This document shows, piece after piece, positions 13,221-26,200 of a stretch of DNA of 64,000 bases. Position 1 is the stretch's first letter. Every line of letters begins with the position of its first letter. The position numbers and the translations under genes were made by a program. Under the pieces are notes generated by a model. That model was not told where the DNA came from. It saw nothing but the letters and a program-made list of their open reading frames with translations, and ran no database searches. Source of the stretch: Cloeon dipterum (taxonomy: Eukaryota; Arthropoda; Insecta; Ephemeroptera; Baetidae); assembly GCF_949628265.1 (NCBI RefSeq), contig NC_088789.1:8672886-8736885 (forward strand), in the 5' to 3' direction.

Positions 13221-15540
13221 TGAGTGGCCGCCACCGTCGCCGGCTCTGGTTAATTAATTAATTGGGTCCGTTTGTTAACCCGTGCTAGGGCCACATGAGT
13301 TTCACTTTCTTGAAACAAAAGCCAAATTAATTTATCACTTGGGACGCAAATGAGGCGTCGGAAACTGCGAACATTATCTCACGGCATGAGTAATGGATTA
13401 CAGACAATTAATATCTCATCAAGCACAGACGGTGTACTTCTCAAATTACGATACATATGTCTTTTAATTTTTGCTTGGGTTTAAGTCCCAAGGATAATTA
13501 TGTCAGATATATTGGTATTTATTTTTTTTAGGTTTTTTATCGACGGATGAAAAAGAGTTTGTGTGACTTGAAATCGATCAAGAAATCTATCTATTTTTGT
13601 TTCTCACGGAATCTAGCAGGGCAACATTTTAAAAGCTGCTCTTGGAATCCTTCTGCTGAGTTTTATTTTCTCATTCTTTTTTATAAAGAGCGAATCAGTC
13701 AGTCAATCAGAAAAGAAGTGAATGCTCTTTACAGTTTTTTCTCTAATATGGCTGCCGCATTCGATATTGAAATCAATTGAACGCGTCGATCGGAGAGCGA
13801 GCAGCAAATGAGTCTGAACGGCAAATAAATTACTCTTTTGCCAGCCAACTCGCAATTCACCTCTCGGTATAGATAACGTCTCTGCACTGTTGCGCGGTGA
13901 TCCAGTGCCGAGAGAGCCGACATTGCAGTATTTATGCCCCAGCTCCGCATCTCTAGATTCCCGATCTGGACGAGCGAATGAATAAAAAAGTGCTAATTTA
14001 TTCGATTGGCCTCGCGAGCAATTAAAAAACACGGCAGCCTATTTGTTGAGAGCTTTTATCGTTGCGGCCGCCACTTTGATTGCCTCTTCTTGCTGCTAAT
14101 TAATTCTAGGCTGAGAGTTGATATGGCAATTTATTTATTATATGAGAGACAAGGAAAGTGATTTCACTAGAGGTCGCTTCGTTTTCAATAAACAGATCCA
14201 TTAAAATAATGTATCAACGCCAGAAGCGTAATTAAAAGTTGATTCACATCTTGAGATGAGATTGCAAATTATGAATCAGCACAACCAATCGTTTTTGCAC
14301 TACTTATGACTGGCCCATGAATTTAATTCAGAGGTCTAAAATATATTTGTTAAACAAACGCTCCGACAAAATATTCAATTGACACTGGAATATTTCATTT
14401 TTAAAATGGTTGTTGATTTCAGGAATATTTAAATTAAAATGTAAAGATAGTTAGTGGTTTTAGGCAGTTTGATAAATAGAAGTTACATTTGGGTATTAGG
14501 TCATGGGTTTAATTAAAATATACATATTATATATATTTTTACAGTGTTTTAACATTTAATTATATGTTTAGTCTGAATTACGGATGAATGGATTGTATTG
14601 CTTGTATTTAACACTCTCTGATTGAGTTATATTTTCATTTTATTTATCAGAATGCTGTGGATAAATAGGTTTTTCACACGTTTGAAGTTGGCTATAAATT
14701 AAAAAAAGCTCGCCTTTGTGCTCCAAACCAGGAATAACCAGTTGTTATTGTGAATGAAAAGCGCATTTACTGCAATTCCTTTTCCAACTTAATGTGCATG
14801 TGCCCCCGCGTTTGCACTTAAGAAAACGCACATTTTGTGTGCAATTTTACGACTTTGTTGCTCACCGGACAGTAATTGTGTCACAAACTCTTGGCGAAGA
14901 TAAATTATACATTACTATTAAATGCGACTGCAGTGATTTTATTAATTTTCGACGCGCCCTTTTACGATCAGCTTGCCTTTCATTAATTTTAATTACCAAC
15001 CGATTGCATACGAACAGCGAATGTGTAAATTTTGATTTACGACCGCTGTGCTCGCACTTGAAGCCTCCAGTCACTCTCTGCGCGTGCATTTAACGCACAA
15101 CTCCAGCAACTCATCTCACAATCGGAAAACAGGTTGATCTTTTGCAATTCGTTCGCCTTTCAACGCGACAACGCCAATTTAGCAGCTAATTTTGTACACG
15201 TCAGATGACACATACAAATTTTCTCTGACAACGCTCAACGACCAGTTTGACCTTAATCCACTAAAAATTAAGCTAGCCTGCACGCTGTCACAGCAGACTT
15301 TATAGGTTTAGGAGAATTTATGATAGAAACCTCATGGCATCAGGCAAAAATCAAACCACATTTTCGTTTCCAAGGCAGAAACTCTTAAATCACAGTGACG
15401 GAAAGAGTGTTTTCAATGAAATAGTATAGTGAAACAGTTGTGCATGCCAAAAATGGTAATTTAATTTAGATTTTATTTGAATTTATCAGTATCTGGAGAT
15501 AACGGAAAAAAAGTAAATTTCTTCTTTTTTAGAACCTCAT
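13221..15540. other. Gene-free stretch
   Basis: No coding gene, RNA gene or clear repeat is visible. Open frames are short and overlap on both strands, as expected of noncoding DNA. Confidence 0.5.
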
Positions 15541-15564
15541 CTACTTATTGTTAGCACGTCCCGT

Positions 15565-15830
15565 GGGCTATGAGCCACTGGGTCCCAATAACACCGCAGG
15601 GAGTTAAGTGGCCACAGAGGAGCTTGGGCCCAATGTGGCCACCTTTTCGCTTCCCCGCACCGAGGTCTTTCATTGAAACGCAAGACATTTGTCCCTAAGT
15701 AAAGCCGCTGGAAAGGTGCGAAAACCGGCAAGTGGCAAGTCCGCGCCGGTGCGTCTCCCAGCCCGTTGAGCTATTTGAGTATTTCGAGTCATTAATTTAA
15801 CCACCTTTTGCCATCTCTGACATTGAGTAG
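15565..15830 (-). repeat. Dispersed repeat, copy R2 (inverted)
   Basis: Read on the minus strand this matches R1 over its full length and also matches the distal part of R3 (the ggtgttattgggac block near 15,580-15,600). The A-box-like string (15,761-15,774) and B-box-like string (15,715-15,728) are 46 bases apart, as in R1. R2 lies in opposite orientation to R1 and R3, which argues for independent insertions rather than local duplication. No target-site duplication could be fixed by eye. Confidence 0.6.
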
Positions 15831-18594
15831 CCAGTATTAGATCTTCGAAATGCTCAAATACTGTATCTCTAATTGCTTTGAAACTCCTGAGAATACCTAG
15901 ACAATGCGCGAGCCAACGGGCTGGCATTGTTGATATTCTTTGCCCTGTGCAAAGATCAAGTTGATTTTTTATGAAGAAAGCAATATTTTTACAATGTTAA
16001 AAGAACAGTTCATGTGCTCTCTTCCTTTTGACTGAATCTTTAATAAAAAACATCTAGGTCTTGCATCTGTGATTTCTTTTCTTCTGCTTCTTGGAATTAG
16101 CATTTGGAAATTTTGTTCTAATCTCTCCCTTTTCCGCACAACAGAATAATTATACTGGTTATACAAAGAATAACACGCGGAGAGAGCGAGAAATCGAGCA
16201 TATAAAAAAGAGAGACAGAGAACAGCAGATTTCACGCCAAATAACGCGTCAACCCACCGAAAGCAATCAAAACAAGCCCAAAGAGCTGCGTGGCCTTGTT
16301 TTCGCTGCTTTGCGTAATTATTTAATAGCTCTCCTTTCTTCTCCATCTCTGCAGTTCATCATCCTTTCAAATGAGAGCGAGCAAACACACGAGAGAGATG
16401 ATCAAATGCGCATATATTTGAAGCCCATGCAGCGTTCCAATTAGCTTTTTCACTCTCGATGAGCTCACGATTTTATTAATCATGACAGTTCTTCAGCTTT
16501 CGCAATCCATCCAACTTACGATTAACATTCCGATATCATAATTATATTCTTTTTCATTACAGTTCCTATCAAGAGCATTCAAGAATTCACAAGTTGGAGC
16601 CATTACTTTAGCTGTATCAAAATTTATTGCCAGAAATACTATTATGCCTTTAATATACTATGTTTTTCCTCGTATTGAAAGAGTTCTTACAATAGACCGT
16701 GTATTGAGGGTACACCATTATTGATTTGTTTTGCAATTTAAACGTTTGAAAAGTTAACAGCCTGTGTCGCGCCCTAACGCTCAAAGAAAAGGAGATAAAC
16801 TCAGCAACCTGTTTCCACTCAATGGGCGCGAAAATGCATAAATAAAAGACCTGGGAGCTGAGTGATCGGTTATTTATTTTGTTGTGCAGTCGGTCTTGGG
16901 CCGCTTGTTTTGCAACTTTGAATCGGCAGCACCAGCAACAATGCATAAATAACGAAAGTAAACAATCCTTTTATTATCTTTCATGTAGACTGCGATATAT
17001 GTAATTATTACAAATCGTTTCATTGCTCTGGAAAAATTGAAGTGCATTTGGCGCGAACCCAACAAAGAGACAATATAATTTCATCCGTATGATTGGATAG
17101 TAATTTCCAGTTGAGCGTGGCTCACAATCAGAGGAGGATGAAAATTAATCATATTGAAGTTAAATGTGGGCTTGAAAGATTTGTCGATATTAAAAAAAAA
17201 TAATCTGCTTCATGCAAATACGCTAATAAAAACCATGATTATCAAATTTTCAAAATTTATGTTTAAGTGACTCATACTATTAAATAATTTTAAGGCTACA
17301 GTATGTATGGGATTTTTTAGACCCTTCTAAACGTGTGTGTAGCCGAGGCACACCGATATTTTGATAAAATATGATAAAAAGTCCTTTCAACTTTTTCAAT
17401 ATAGATTTGAAATTTATGTTCTGATCAACTCCAGTAATTTTTGGAGGTAAAATGAGAGTGAGGCGAGGCCACCGCCTTTTTTGTACGTAACAATCGCACA
17501 ACAATGGCGGCCCCAGCACTCGCGGCGGCGTATTACCATAATTAATTGCATTGTTGTGGCCGCGGCGTCGTTACCTGAGAAATGAATAGAGTGACTTGTA
17601 CACCACAGCAGGTTCTTGTAACAATAAAAATAATAAATTGCATGAATAATGAGAGATGGCCATGCTAGCAATACTGTACACCCAGCACACAAAGAGCAGT
17701 ACTTCCTGCTTATTATGTGAGTGTGCGTAATTTCTCATTTTGTAAGCTGCTCCACCTCTTCCAATCAAGCCTTACTTAATACCGAATCGTATCAACCTTC
17801 AATGCAGCTATAATTTTTTACAACTTTCAAGCTTCATCAATATCTAGCCCATCTCTTTGCCATTCGAGAAAAGCTTTTTTTGAAAAGCGGCCTGTGAGAA
17901 TTTCTCCTTTGAACCTTCTTCATTTTGCCGTTGCACGAGAGCGAACAACAATAATTATCCTCCTCGCGCGCTGAAGCATCGTAATCATGTGTGTTTTTGT
18001 GGATCAGCGGCTGATAAAACTGTCCGATTTTCTGAATGGTGAAAAGAGAAAGGCATGCACGCGATTAATTATTTAATTCTACACCAAATTATATACTTTC
18101 CTTGATCACGCCTCACTTTGCAACAGGTGCAGCTTCTTAGAAATGAATGGAGATTTTCATATTTTGTTTATTGCAGTCACAACTGATCTGTGGTTTTATG
18201 GCTTTTAACTCTTTAACTTTGATAGGTACTAATTTGATATGGTTATTCTCGCATGCAACGAAGTAGAAGGAACTTATTTTTAATGAATATGAAAAATAAT
18301 TTAATGCTTTATCAGCACTCTATTATTTTTAATTGATTGTTAAATTTATCTCTTTTGTGGTCTAAAAAATGTTATCCGTTGGCTCGCATTATGTTTTGCG
18401 TGCACTTGCAATGTGAGAATCCGAGCGACGTTTGAGGTCGAGTGCGGGCTGATATGCGCCTAAAATTTATTCTCTTCATGCTTTGCAAAAATGACGATTC
18501 TATTTCGATTTGGGAGAGTTAAGAAAGTTTCCAACTCGCTACTTGCTGTTTTGCACCTTTCCAGCATACGTGAATTTATTTCAAGGTACGACTG
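15831..18594. other. Gene-free stretch with a GAGA/TATA cluster
   Basis: No gene is recognisable. At 16,180-16,225 a GAGA-type run (gagagagcgag) sits just upstream of tataaaa (16,201-16,207), followed by more gagaga. This may be regulatory or simple purine-rich sequence. Confidence 0.4.
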
Positions 18595-18745
18595 TATAGC
18601 GTTTCAATAAAAGACCCCGGTGCGGGGGCAGGAACACGAGCTGATCCTTTTCTGGACTGGGCTTCCTCCAACGAGGCCCGTGCGCCCATGTTATTCGTTC
18701 GCGACGGAGTTTTAGCAAGTTGTTCGGGGGTCACCCATCTCAAAA
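18595..18745 (+). repeat. Possible diverged relative of the dispersed repeat
   Basis: A C+G-rich island in A+T-rich surroundings. It starts with aaagaccccggtgcgggg, which closely resembles the 3' half of R2 read on its minus strand. Beyond about 30 bases the resemblance becomes patchy (tgggc...gaggccc, atgttatt). It may be an old or partial copy, or a different element. Confidence 0.25.
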
Positions 18746-21700
18746 GAGGTCAACCAATTAAAAAAAACCTTAAAACTTTTAATTGCTGCCCAGTTTAAAA
18801 ACCACTCCTTTTCTAATCCACGAATTTCTCCTGGTTGCTTCTGGCTTAGGTGTTGGTCACGCGACAAACAAAATAAAGTAAGATGTGTGTGTGTCTATGG
18901 CCATTATGTGGAATGCTGTGTGAGGTGTGTGATGGATGTGCCTAACAAAGGGCATCTCATTAGGCACAAGCTTTGTGTGCGGAGGAGGCATTGTTGTGCG
19001 TTTAATCTGTCGCGACGGCTTCGAGTGCCCTCTCAGCTCAAGTTGTCCATCAAATCGTAAAATTGAAAGAGGAAAGCTATTTTTTCATCTATCCACACGC
19101 GGGCCCACCCTGATTCTGTGTACTCGAGAGCTGCGCCTGATCGGATGAAGCAGATTGGAAAAGAGAGAAGCAAGAAATAACATCATTTGCACCAGATTGA
19201 ATGGGGCTAGGATTGCCTCATAACTCCACAATCAAATTAAAAATAAGAATAATTTTTAGATAATCAAATCTTGTTTTTAGCAAACCGCAGACAACAAGAC
19301 TTAAATTATGCCAGAGCGAACGGTTAAAAATTTTCTGTGAATGATTTTTTCCGAGATAATTTAGAAAATATTGTTGGTCATTATATTGAATAGTTTAAAA
19401 AAATTTGATAAGAGTATAAATAAATAGTTAATTTGACTCTTCTGGTAATTATATATAGTTTCAAGAATTCTGTAACACCAGATTTACGTGGAAATGTTTT
19501 AAAATTGAAGTTACATTTCAACTGGTCGCAAACGCTAACCAAGTCTGATACTCTGCAACGGCACACGTTCGACCTTTTTCATGGTTGAAGCCAATTTTGT
19601 TTTTATGGAACTTTTAGGCTCATATTAATAGAGGCTATTAAATTACAGAAGCCACCAAATGTTCAGCTAGTAGTCCTAATCGGAGGCGTTTGCTCGTGAT
19701 TGTCACGCGCGCCGCGTTGCCCTAACGCCATATGATATTAATCAAATTTCCTCACGTCACATTCTCTACCGCACTTATTTCGCCCAACTTATTCCACCTT
19801 TATTTTTATTGCTTTATTAAAAAAAGAAATCAAAGATTTTCTAGTGAAGTGTGTCATACACATTATGCATTTGCCTTACGCGCGTATCGAATGGAATAAT
19901 AAAAAAAGAAACACGAAGGGACCCTGTCACACTGCTTGTCAATTACGCACACCTGATTGCTGCGGAAATAAATAAATTCCCCTTGCAATGAGAGAATAAA
20001 GCGTGAATGCTTTACTCTATACTTTATGTCAAGATGACACAAAATTTCTCAGCTATTCTTTTCACTTGGATAGATAATGATGTCGTCACGCGGCAATAGT
20101 GGGTGTTATTTTGCCACGCACACTCATACATATCTCTTTCTTTGCCGCGACTTCTAACTGTATTAGGCAACGTGCAAAACAAACCCGAAATGCCTTTTTT
20201 AACTTTTGCAGCTAGGGAATGGACGCGGAAAAGTGCACTTGCGGACTACCTCATGCTGACAGGGCACAATTGACGCGAATTCTTTGGGATAATGGTGCAG
20301 TTTCATGTGTCTCTAAAATGTGACAAAGCGGCGTGGATTTACTGTTTCTCCGAGAAATACAGAGGAGGATAAAAAGGAAGCGGTTGCGCAAATCGCTGGC
20401 TTTTGTTCATTAAACTGCCACAAATAACTTCACCGCACGAGGTTGCAGAGGGGCCGACGAATATTTCAAAAGATTTAAGTTGTTATTGGAAGCGAAATAA
20501 ATACGTACTAGGAGAAAAACCATTAGGCTTAGCGTGTTGAGAAAAGTTTTACTCGCAAAAACTAGTGCTTCCCTATTGAAATAACTTTATGAGATTTGAA
20601 GCGATCCACCTTTTAGTTCTTCAAGTGATATAAGATTTGACAGAATAATTCATTCAGTATAAAAAGGTGAAGGCAATTTAAAATTGAAATGCTTCTAAGG
20701 AAATCACCCAATATAATAATAAATTTTCATTGGTTCTTTGTTTGGAAGAGATCCAAACATCAGTTTATTTCTTAAGGATACACACAATATCTTAAACCGC
20801 AGGCATCAACATGAAAAATTGAGACAAACCCAACAGAGCGAAATGTGTGGGATTGCCAAAAGTTAATACGTGCTCGTTTGGTGAGTTAAAAATCATATTT
20901 TTCGAAATTTAAAAATTACTGACCTTTTCAGATCCAGTTTGATAACAAGCATCTTCACAATAAGAGCACAGGCCGACCAGACAAAGTCTTGGTCTTACCC
21001 GGTCAAAATGAAAAAAATATATCATATTCATCTTAAAAACCAAAAAGCTTTAAAAAATCATTTATATGGATAGAGCGAAAGCATGTGTTTGAAAATGGAT
21101 GCACACACAATTGTAAAAGGAATGGAACAAAGATTTATTCATGTGGTGTCATTCAAATGAAATTGGTAACGGCTCTTTCGCTGCATGCAGAAAGAAACTA
21201 CTGCTCGTCTCGGTGGAGAATGAATGGGAGAAGAATGCAAATACATCTGCAGCACTAGCGAAAAAATTGCGATTTATCCAGCATGGAATGGAGAGTTATT
21301 TTCTCCGCACGCAGACGCCTACACGTCCAGTTGTCTCTTTGAATTGCTAGGGGAATAAATTGTAATCCGAGCCGTGTGTGAGCATAATATGTAAGAGAAG
21401 AAGAGGAGTTTTTGCTTCCTCATTGGAGCTGAAAATGAGGTAGCAGGAGAAGATAACTAACATTCGAAAAACTTTGTGAAATAGCCACACTTCACAAATG
21501 ACTAAAATCAAATCTATAGTTAAATGCAGATGCAGTGAAATTTAGCGCAAGGATGAATGGCGTTTTTTAATGTTAATTTCAATATTGATAATAAGTATCA
21601 TTCATTACTTTAGCGGTTTGGTCGTTTAACACTGTTTGAAATATTTGGTTTAAATAATGAACCAAATAAGAACTGTATTTTCTATTTGTATTTTTAATTT

Positions 21701-23289
21701 AAATGAGTCGTAAGAAATCAATATTGTTCTGACTCTTTGTCAACAAAATTTCTCTCACTATTATATCACAAACTTTGTTTTGCAGATCTAAAAGCAAAAA
21801 ATCCTCTTTTCTTGATTTCAGTATTTTGATTCAAACTAGGTTCCGCTAATTTATGTAGACAAAATTTAGCCTATTCTTTCAGTCGATGAACTAGAAAAAA
21901 TCTTAATGTTTAAAAGAAAACATTAGTGCAAGTAATTTATTGAAAATAAGTGCAATGATAAAAAAATAAATTTCAGCTTTATTCTGTGTCAAATATGAAC
22001 ATTTCTGATACTTAAAAATTTCTGTCAAACAAAAATATCAACACTCGGTCAGTAATTTGCAGGGGGTTTTCTCAGCAAATGTGTATAATAATTTCAGAGA
22101 GAGCATACACATATTTGCGCAGTTGGCGCGCGACGATCGACTTTTATTTATCCTCCGCTCTGCCCTCTTGGGTCAGCAGCATATTACAAATTCCAATTTC
22201 TCATTCGCTCTCTCAGAAAACATAAAATGTGTCGCAATAATTGAGTCCTGTTTAAAATAAAAATGAAATGAGGGACGTCTAAAAAGAGCGAAAAATAATA
22301 AATAAAGTGCGGCGGCGACAGTTTATTGCGCTGCGCAGTTTTCCCAGAGCGCAATTGAATTCTCAAACGTTGTGTTTGTGTCGTGCGACTGTGTATGCAC
22401 ACACGCTCATACACATTTACATGCAAATAAGCGGCACGGTGCGAGTGACACTATTTCAATCGAGAGAGCAGGCGGTGTATGGCTCAATTGGCGCCACGAC
22501 GCGAATAAATGCAGCCGGTATTAATGGCTTTGAAAGGTTCTTCACACGTGGAAAGGATGTTTTATTAGCATAATATGAATCCTAAGTTATGAGTAGAATG
22601 AGTTATTCCACTTTATTTGGGCTATTTATCAGATGGTTAAAATATTACATTTTTTATCGTCAATTTGATCCAGTTACTTAATCTTTATACAATTTTTTTA
22701 GATATGATCAGCGTTCTGCTTGTTAAATTCAACTACAAGTTATTATGAATATTTTTAATTTAACAAGATGCAACTCCAGAATCAAAACTAATAATGGGCC
22801 ATTCTAATCAAGACCAACCCTCATTTTAATTCCCATGTACGTAATGTATTTTGTCGAACGTTGAACAATTAGTGAGTTCCTGGAGTTTCTGAACACCTGC
22901 TCGTGAATCATTTATTGTTAGTGATCAGTGCATTCATCAGAGTAGCCTTGCTATTGGCATTGCATGACATCGTGCCATTACCGCGAGCTTCGTTTAAAAT
23001 CAAGCCAGGCAATACCATCTAAGCATAGAAATTGGAACTAACACGCCGGCTACCATGCTCCTCCCCGCCCCTTACAAGCGAAAAGCGAACATCTGCAAAA
23101 TTGTAAACACAACGCACTACAACGCTGTAGGAAGGATTCAACCAGCGTGATCAAAGTCTTGTTTAGTCCATTTATCAGTGATTTTTCTGAAACAAATCCT
23201 CAAAATATTAACATATGTATTTATTCAGGCACATTTGTTACACATTTTAAGGGGTTTATGTGGTAGAAATGCTATAAATTTCCTTCAAG
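18746..23289. other. Gene-free stretch upstream of Taf2
   Basis: No reading frame resembles a known protein. The 5' untranslated part and promoter of Taf2 should lie in the last few hundred bases, but I see no distinctive core promoter there. Confidence 0.45.
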
Positions 23290-26200
23290 ATGAGCAAATC
23301 CGAATCGAAAAGTGGTGGCAGCAAAGCCAAGCAGAAAGACAAAGAAAAGGATTTGAAGAGACACTTCAGGCTCTGTAAGTTTCAAGGCTGAAAATTAAAA
23401 AATCCATGACAAAGCACGAACGAACTGTTTTCCTTTTCACAGCTCATCAACTTGTTAGTCTGACTGGGATCAATTTCCAACGCCAGAGTATCATAGTGAG
23501 TTGAAAATCATTAATTTCGAGGCGCTCTCTACGTTAATCTATTCCAGGGGTACTCTGAGTTGACAATCATCCCTCTGAAGGACAATTTGCGCTACATTTA
23601 CCTCAATGCAAAACAGATCCGAGTCTACAAAATCGTTTTGAACAATACCTATGAGGTTCAATTCCAGTATTTTGACCCTTTCCTTGAAGTCTATCAAACA
23701 GATGAGAATAATGACAAGTAATTTTTTAACTTGAAATAATGCTTCTTGATTTTGATAAAATTTTGTCCGCAGAAAATCTCTTGATAATTTCTCTCCAGCG
23801 CACTTAAAAGCAGCTCAAGCCACTGACAGCGACAGAGGACTTGGTGAGTTGCTGCTCCTTTTTCCTGAGGAAACTTGGCCACTTTTCCAAGAAGGGAGGC
23901 CTTTGAAGATTGGCATAGAGTTTTCATTGGAAGAACCTAAGGCAGGACTTCACTTTGTCATTCCTGAAGGCGAAGGCTCCTTGGCTGAGGTGACGAGCAA
24001 TAAATTTTCATCCAAACAGTTTCTTTATAATATTTAAATTGTCTTCTCTGCGGCATGAATTTGATGTCACGACTTTTGGGTGTTTCATTGCCAGCCTGTA
24101 TAATGAACAATTTTGTCTACAGAGGGGGGCACACATGTTTACCAGTGGTTATGCCAACTCGTCTCGGTTATGGTTCCCATGCGTGGACACTTTTTCGGAG
24201 CCCTGTCCGTGGCGTTTTGAGTTTACGGTGGATGAGTCAATGATTGCTGTGGCAAGTGGAGAACTGCTTGAAGTTGTGTACACACCTGACATGAGAAGGA
24301 AGACATTCTACTACTCAATCACAGTGCCTACGGCTGCTCCACACATTGGACTAGCAGTTGGGTATGTCTTTCTCTCTTCACATATGATACAAATTTAACT
24401 TAAACTGATTGTAGACCTTTTGAGGTGTTTGTTGACCCTACTATGCATGAAGTCACCCACTTTTGTCTACCGGGATTGATGCCAATTCTGAAGACCTCTG
24501 TAAAATACATGCACGAATCGTTTGAATTTTATGAGGAGACTCTTTCAGCAAGGTAAGTGATGCGCACAAGTTTGTGAAAAATTCTTAAGATATCATTGCA
24601 GATACCCCTACTCTTGCTATAAGCAAGTGTTCGTCGAACAAGCTGTGGAGGATGTCCGACCATACGCGACGATGGGTTTGATGAGGTGAATTTGTTTCAA
24701 ACCGTTTTGCTTGTCATTGGTGTTTAATCTAAACCTTTTCAGCACTTATTTGTTGCATGGACCTCCAATAATTGATCAAGTGTACCTAACACGTAAATCA
24801 ATGGCCCAGGCTATTGCTGAGCAATTTTTTGGATGTTTCATCACCATGGAGCGCTGGTCTGATCTTTGGCTTTGCCACGGAATCGCCACCTACTTGACTG
24901 GTCTCTACACCAAGAAGTGCTTTGGAGACAACGAGTATCTTGACTACATTCATTTGGTACTATTTTGTGTTAAAGAAGTTCACAGTGAAGCAACTCGTGT
25001 TAATTAGGAAATGCAAGATATTGTTAAGTATGAACAAGAAATGGGAGGCATTGTTCTTGATCCATCCCAGGCTCCAGCACCTTTGCCCACTACCCAAGAC
25101 ACTGAGAACTCTCTAAGTGGACACCACCATCACCACCACCACAAGCATGGAAAGTCTCATGGTAGGAGAAACACATAGCTAATAAAAATGATATTTATAC
25201 AACAAAACTTGATTTTGCAGGGGGCCCACAGGCAAACTCTCCAGTTTTCCAGTTTCCAATTGGCAGTGTTCACACACTCAGTCCAAAGTATTTTGAAATT
25301 ATGCGAAAAAAGTCGCATTTGATTATCAGGATGCTGGAGCAGCGCATTGGTCATGAGCTTCTATTGCAGGTATGGTGAATTCCAAACCTAAAATTCTATA
25401 TCATCTCATGTTTCATATATGGCATGTTGGAGATAGTTAAAAATAGCTTCGTTTTTAGCAAGTGGTTTACGTTTACAGGTATTCAACAAACAGCTGGTTT
25501 TGGCTACAACTGCAAGCCAGCAAAAGATGTACAACATATCGTCGGTGAACGCATGGAGCCACATGACTATCTCTACCACTGTTTTTGCTAAAGCAGTCTT
25601 CACTGTCTCTGGCAAAGACATGGAGAGCTTTATTGACAGTTGGGTTCGCACACAAGGCCACGCGCACTTCAGCTTGCAGTTTGTTTTCAACAGAAAAAGG
25701 TGCAATTTTTCTTTGCACCAGAGAGGGTGGTTAATTTAAATCCAACCAGGAATACTGTGGAACTGGAGATTCGACAGGAGAAGGTTGGAAACAGTGGCAT
25801 TCGTCGCTACATGGGCCCACTCGTTGTCGCTTTACAAGAGCTGGATGGCACATTCAAGCACACCCTGCAAATTGAAGGGAACGTTGCAAGGGCTGATTTG
25901 ACGTGTCATTCAAAATCCAGGAGGAACAAGAAAAAGAAGATCCCTCTTTGTACTGGCGAGGAGGTAGATATGGATCTCTCTGCCATGGAGTAAGTTTGTG
26001 ATTTTGCTAAAATGTTTTATTTTTTATTTACCGCTTCACATCACCAAATATTTGCTGTTTGTGGCTTAATTGGTTATATACATATTATGTCTATCGTAAC
26101 AGCTATTAAAGTTATGGGAGATTAACATTTTTCTCATTATAGTCCTGAGTCACCAGTCCTCTGGGTACGCATCGACCCTGAGATGACTCTGATAAGGGCA

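Noticed and set aside
18715..18740. ggtcacccatctc, reminiscent of part of 5S rRNA
   Set aside because: The flanking 100 bases do not match 5S rRNA and no internal control region is present.
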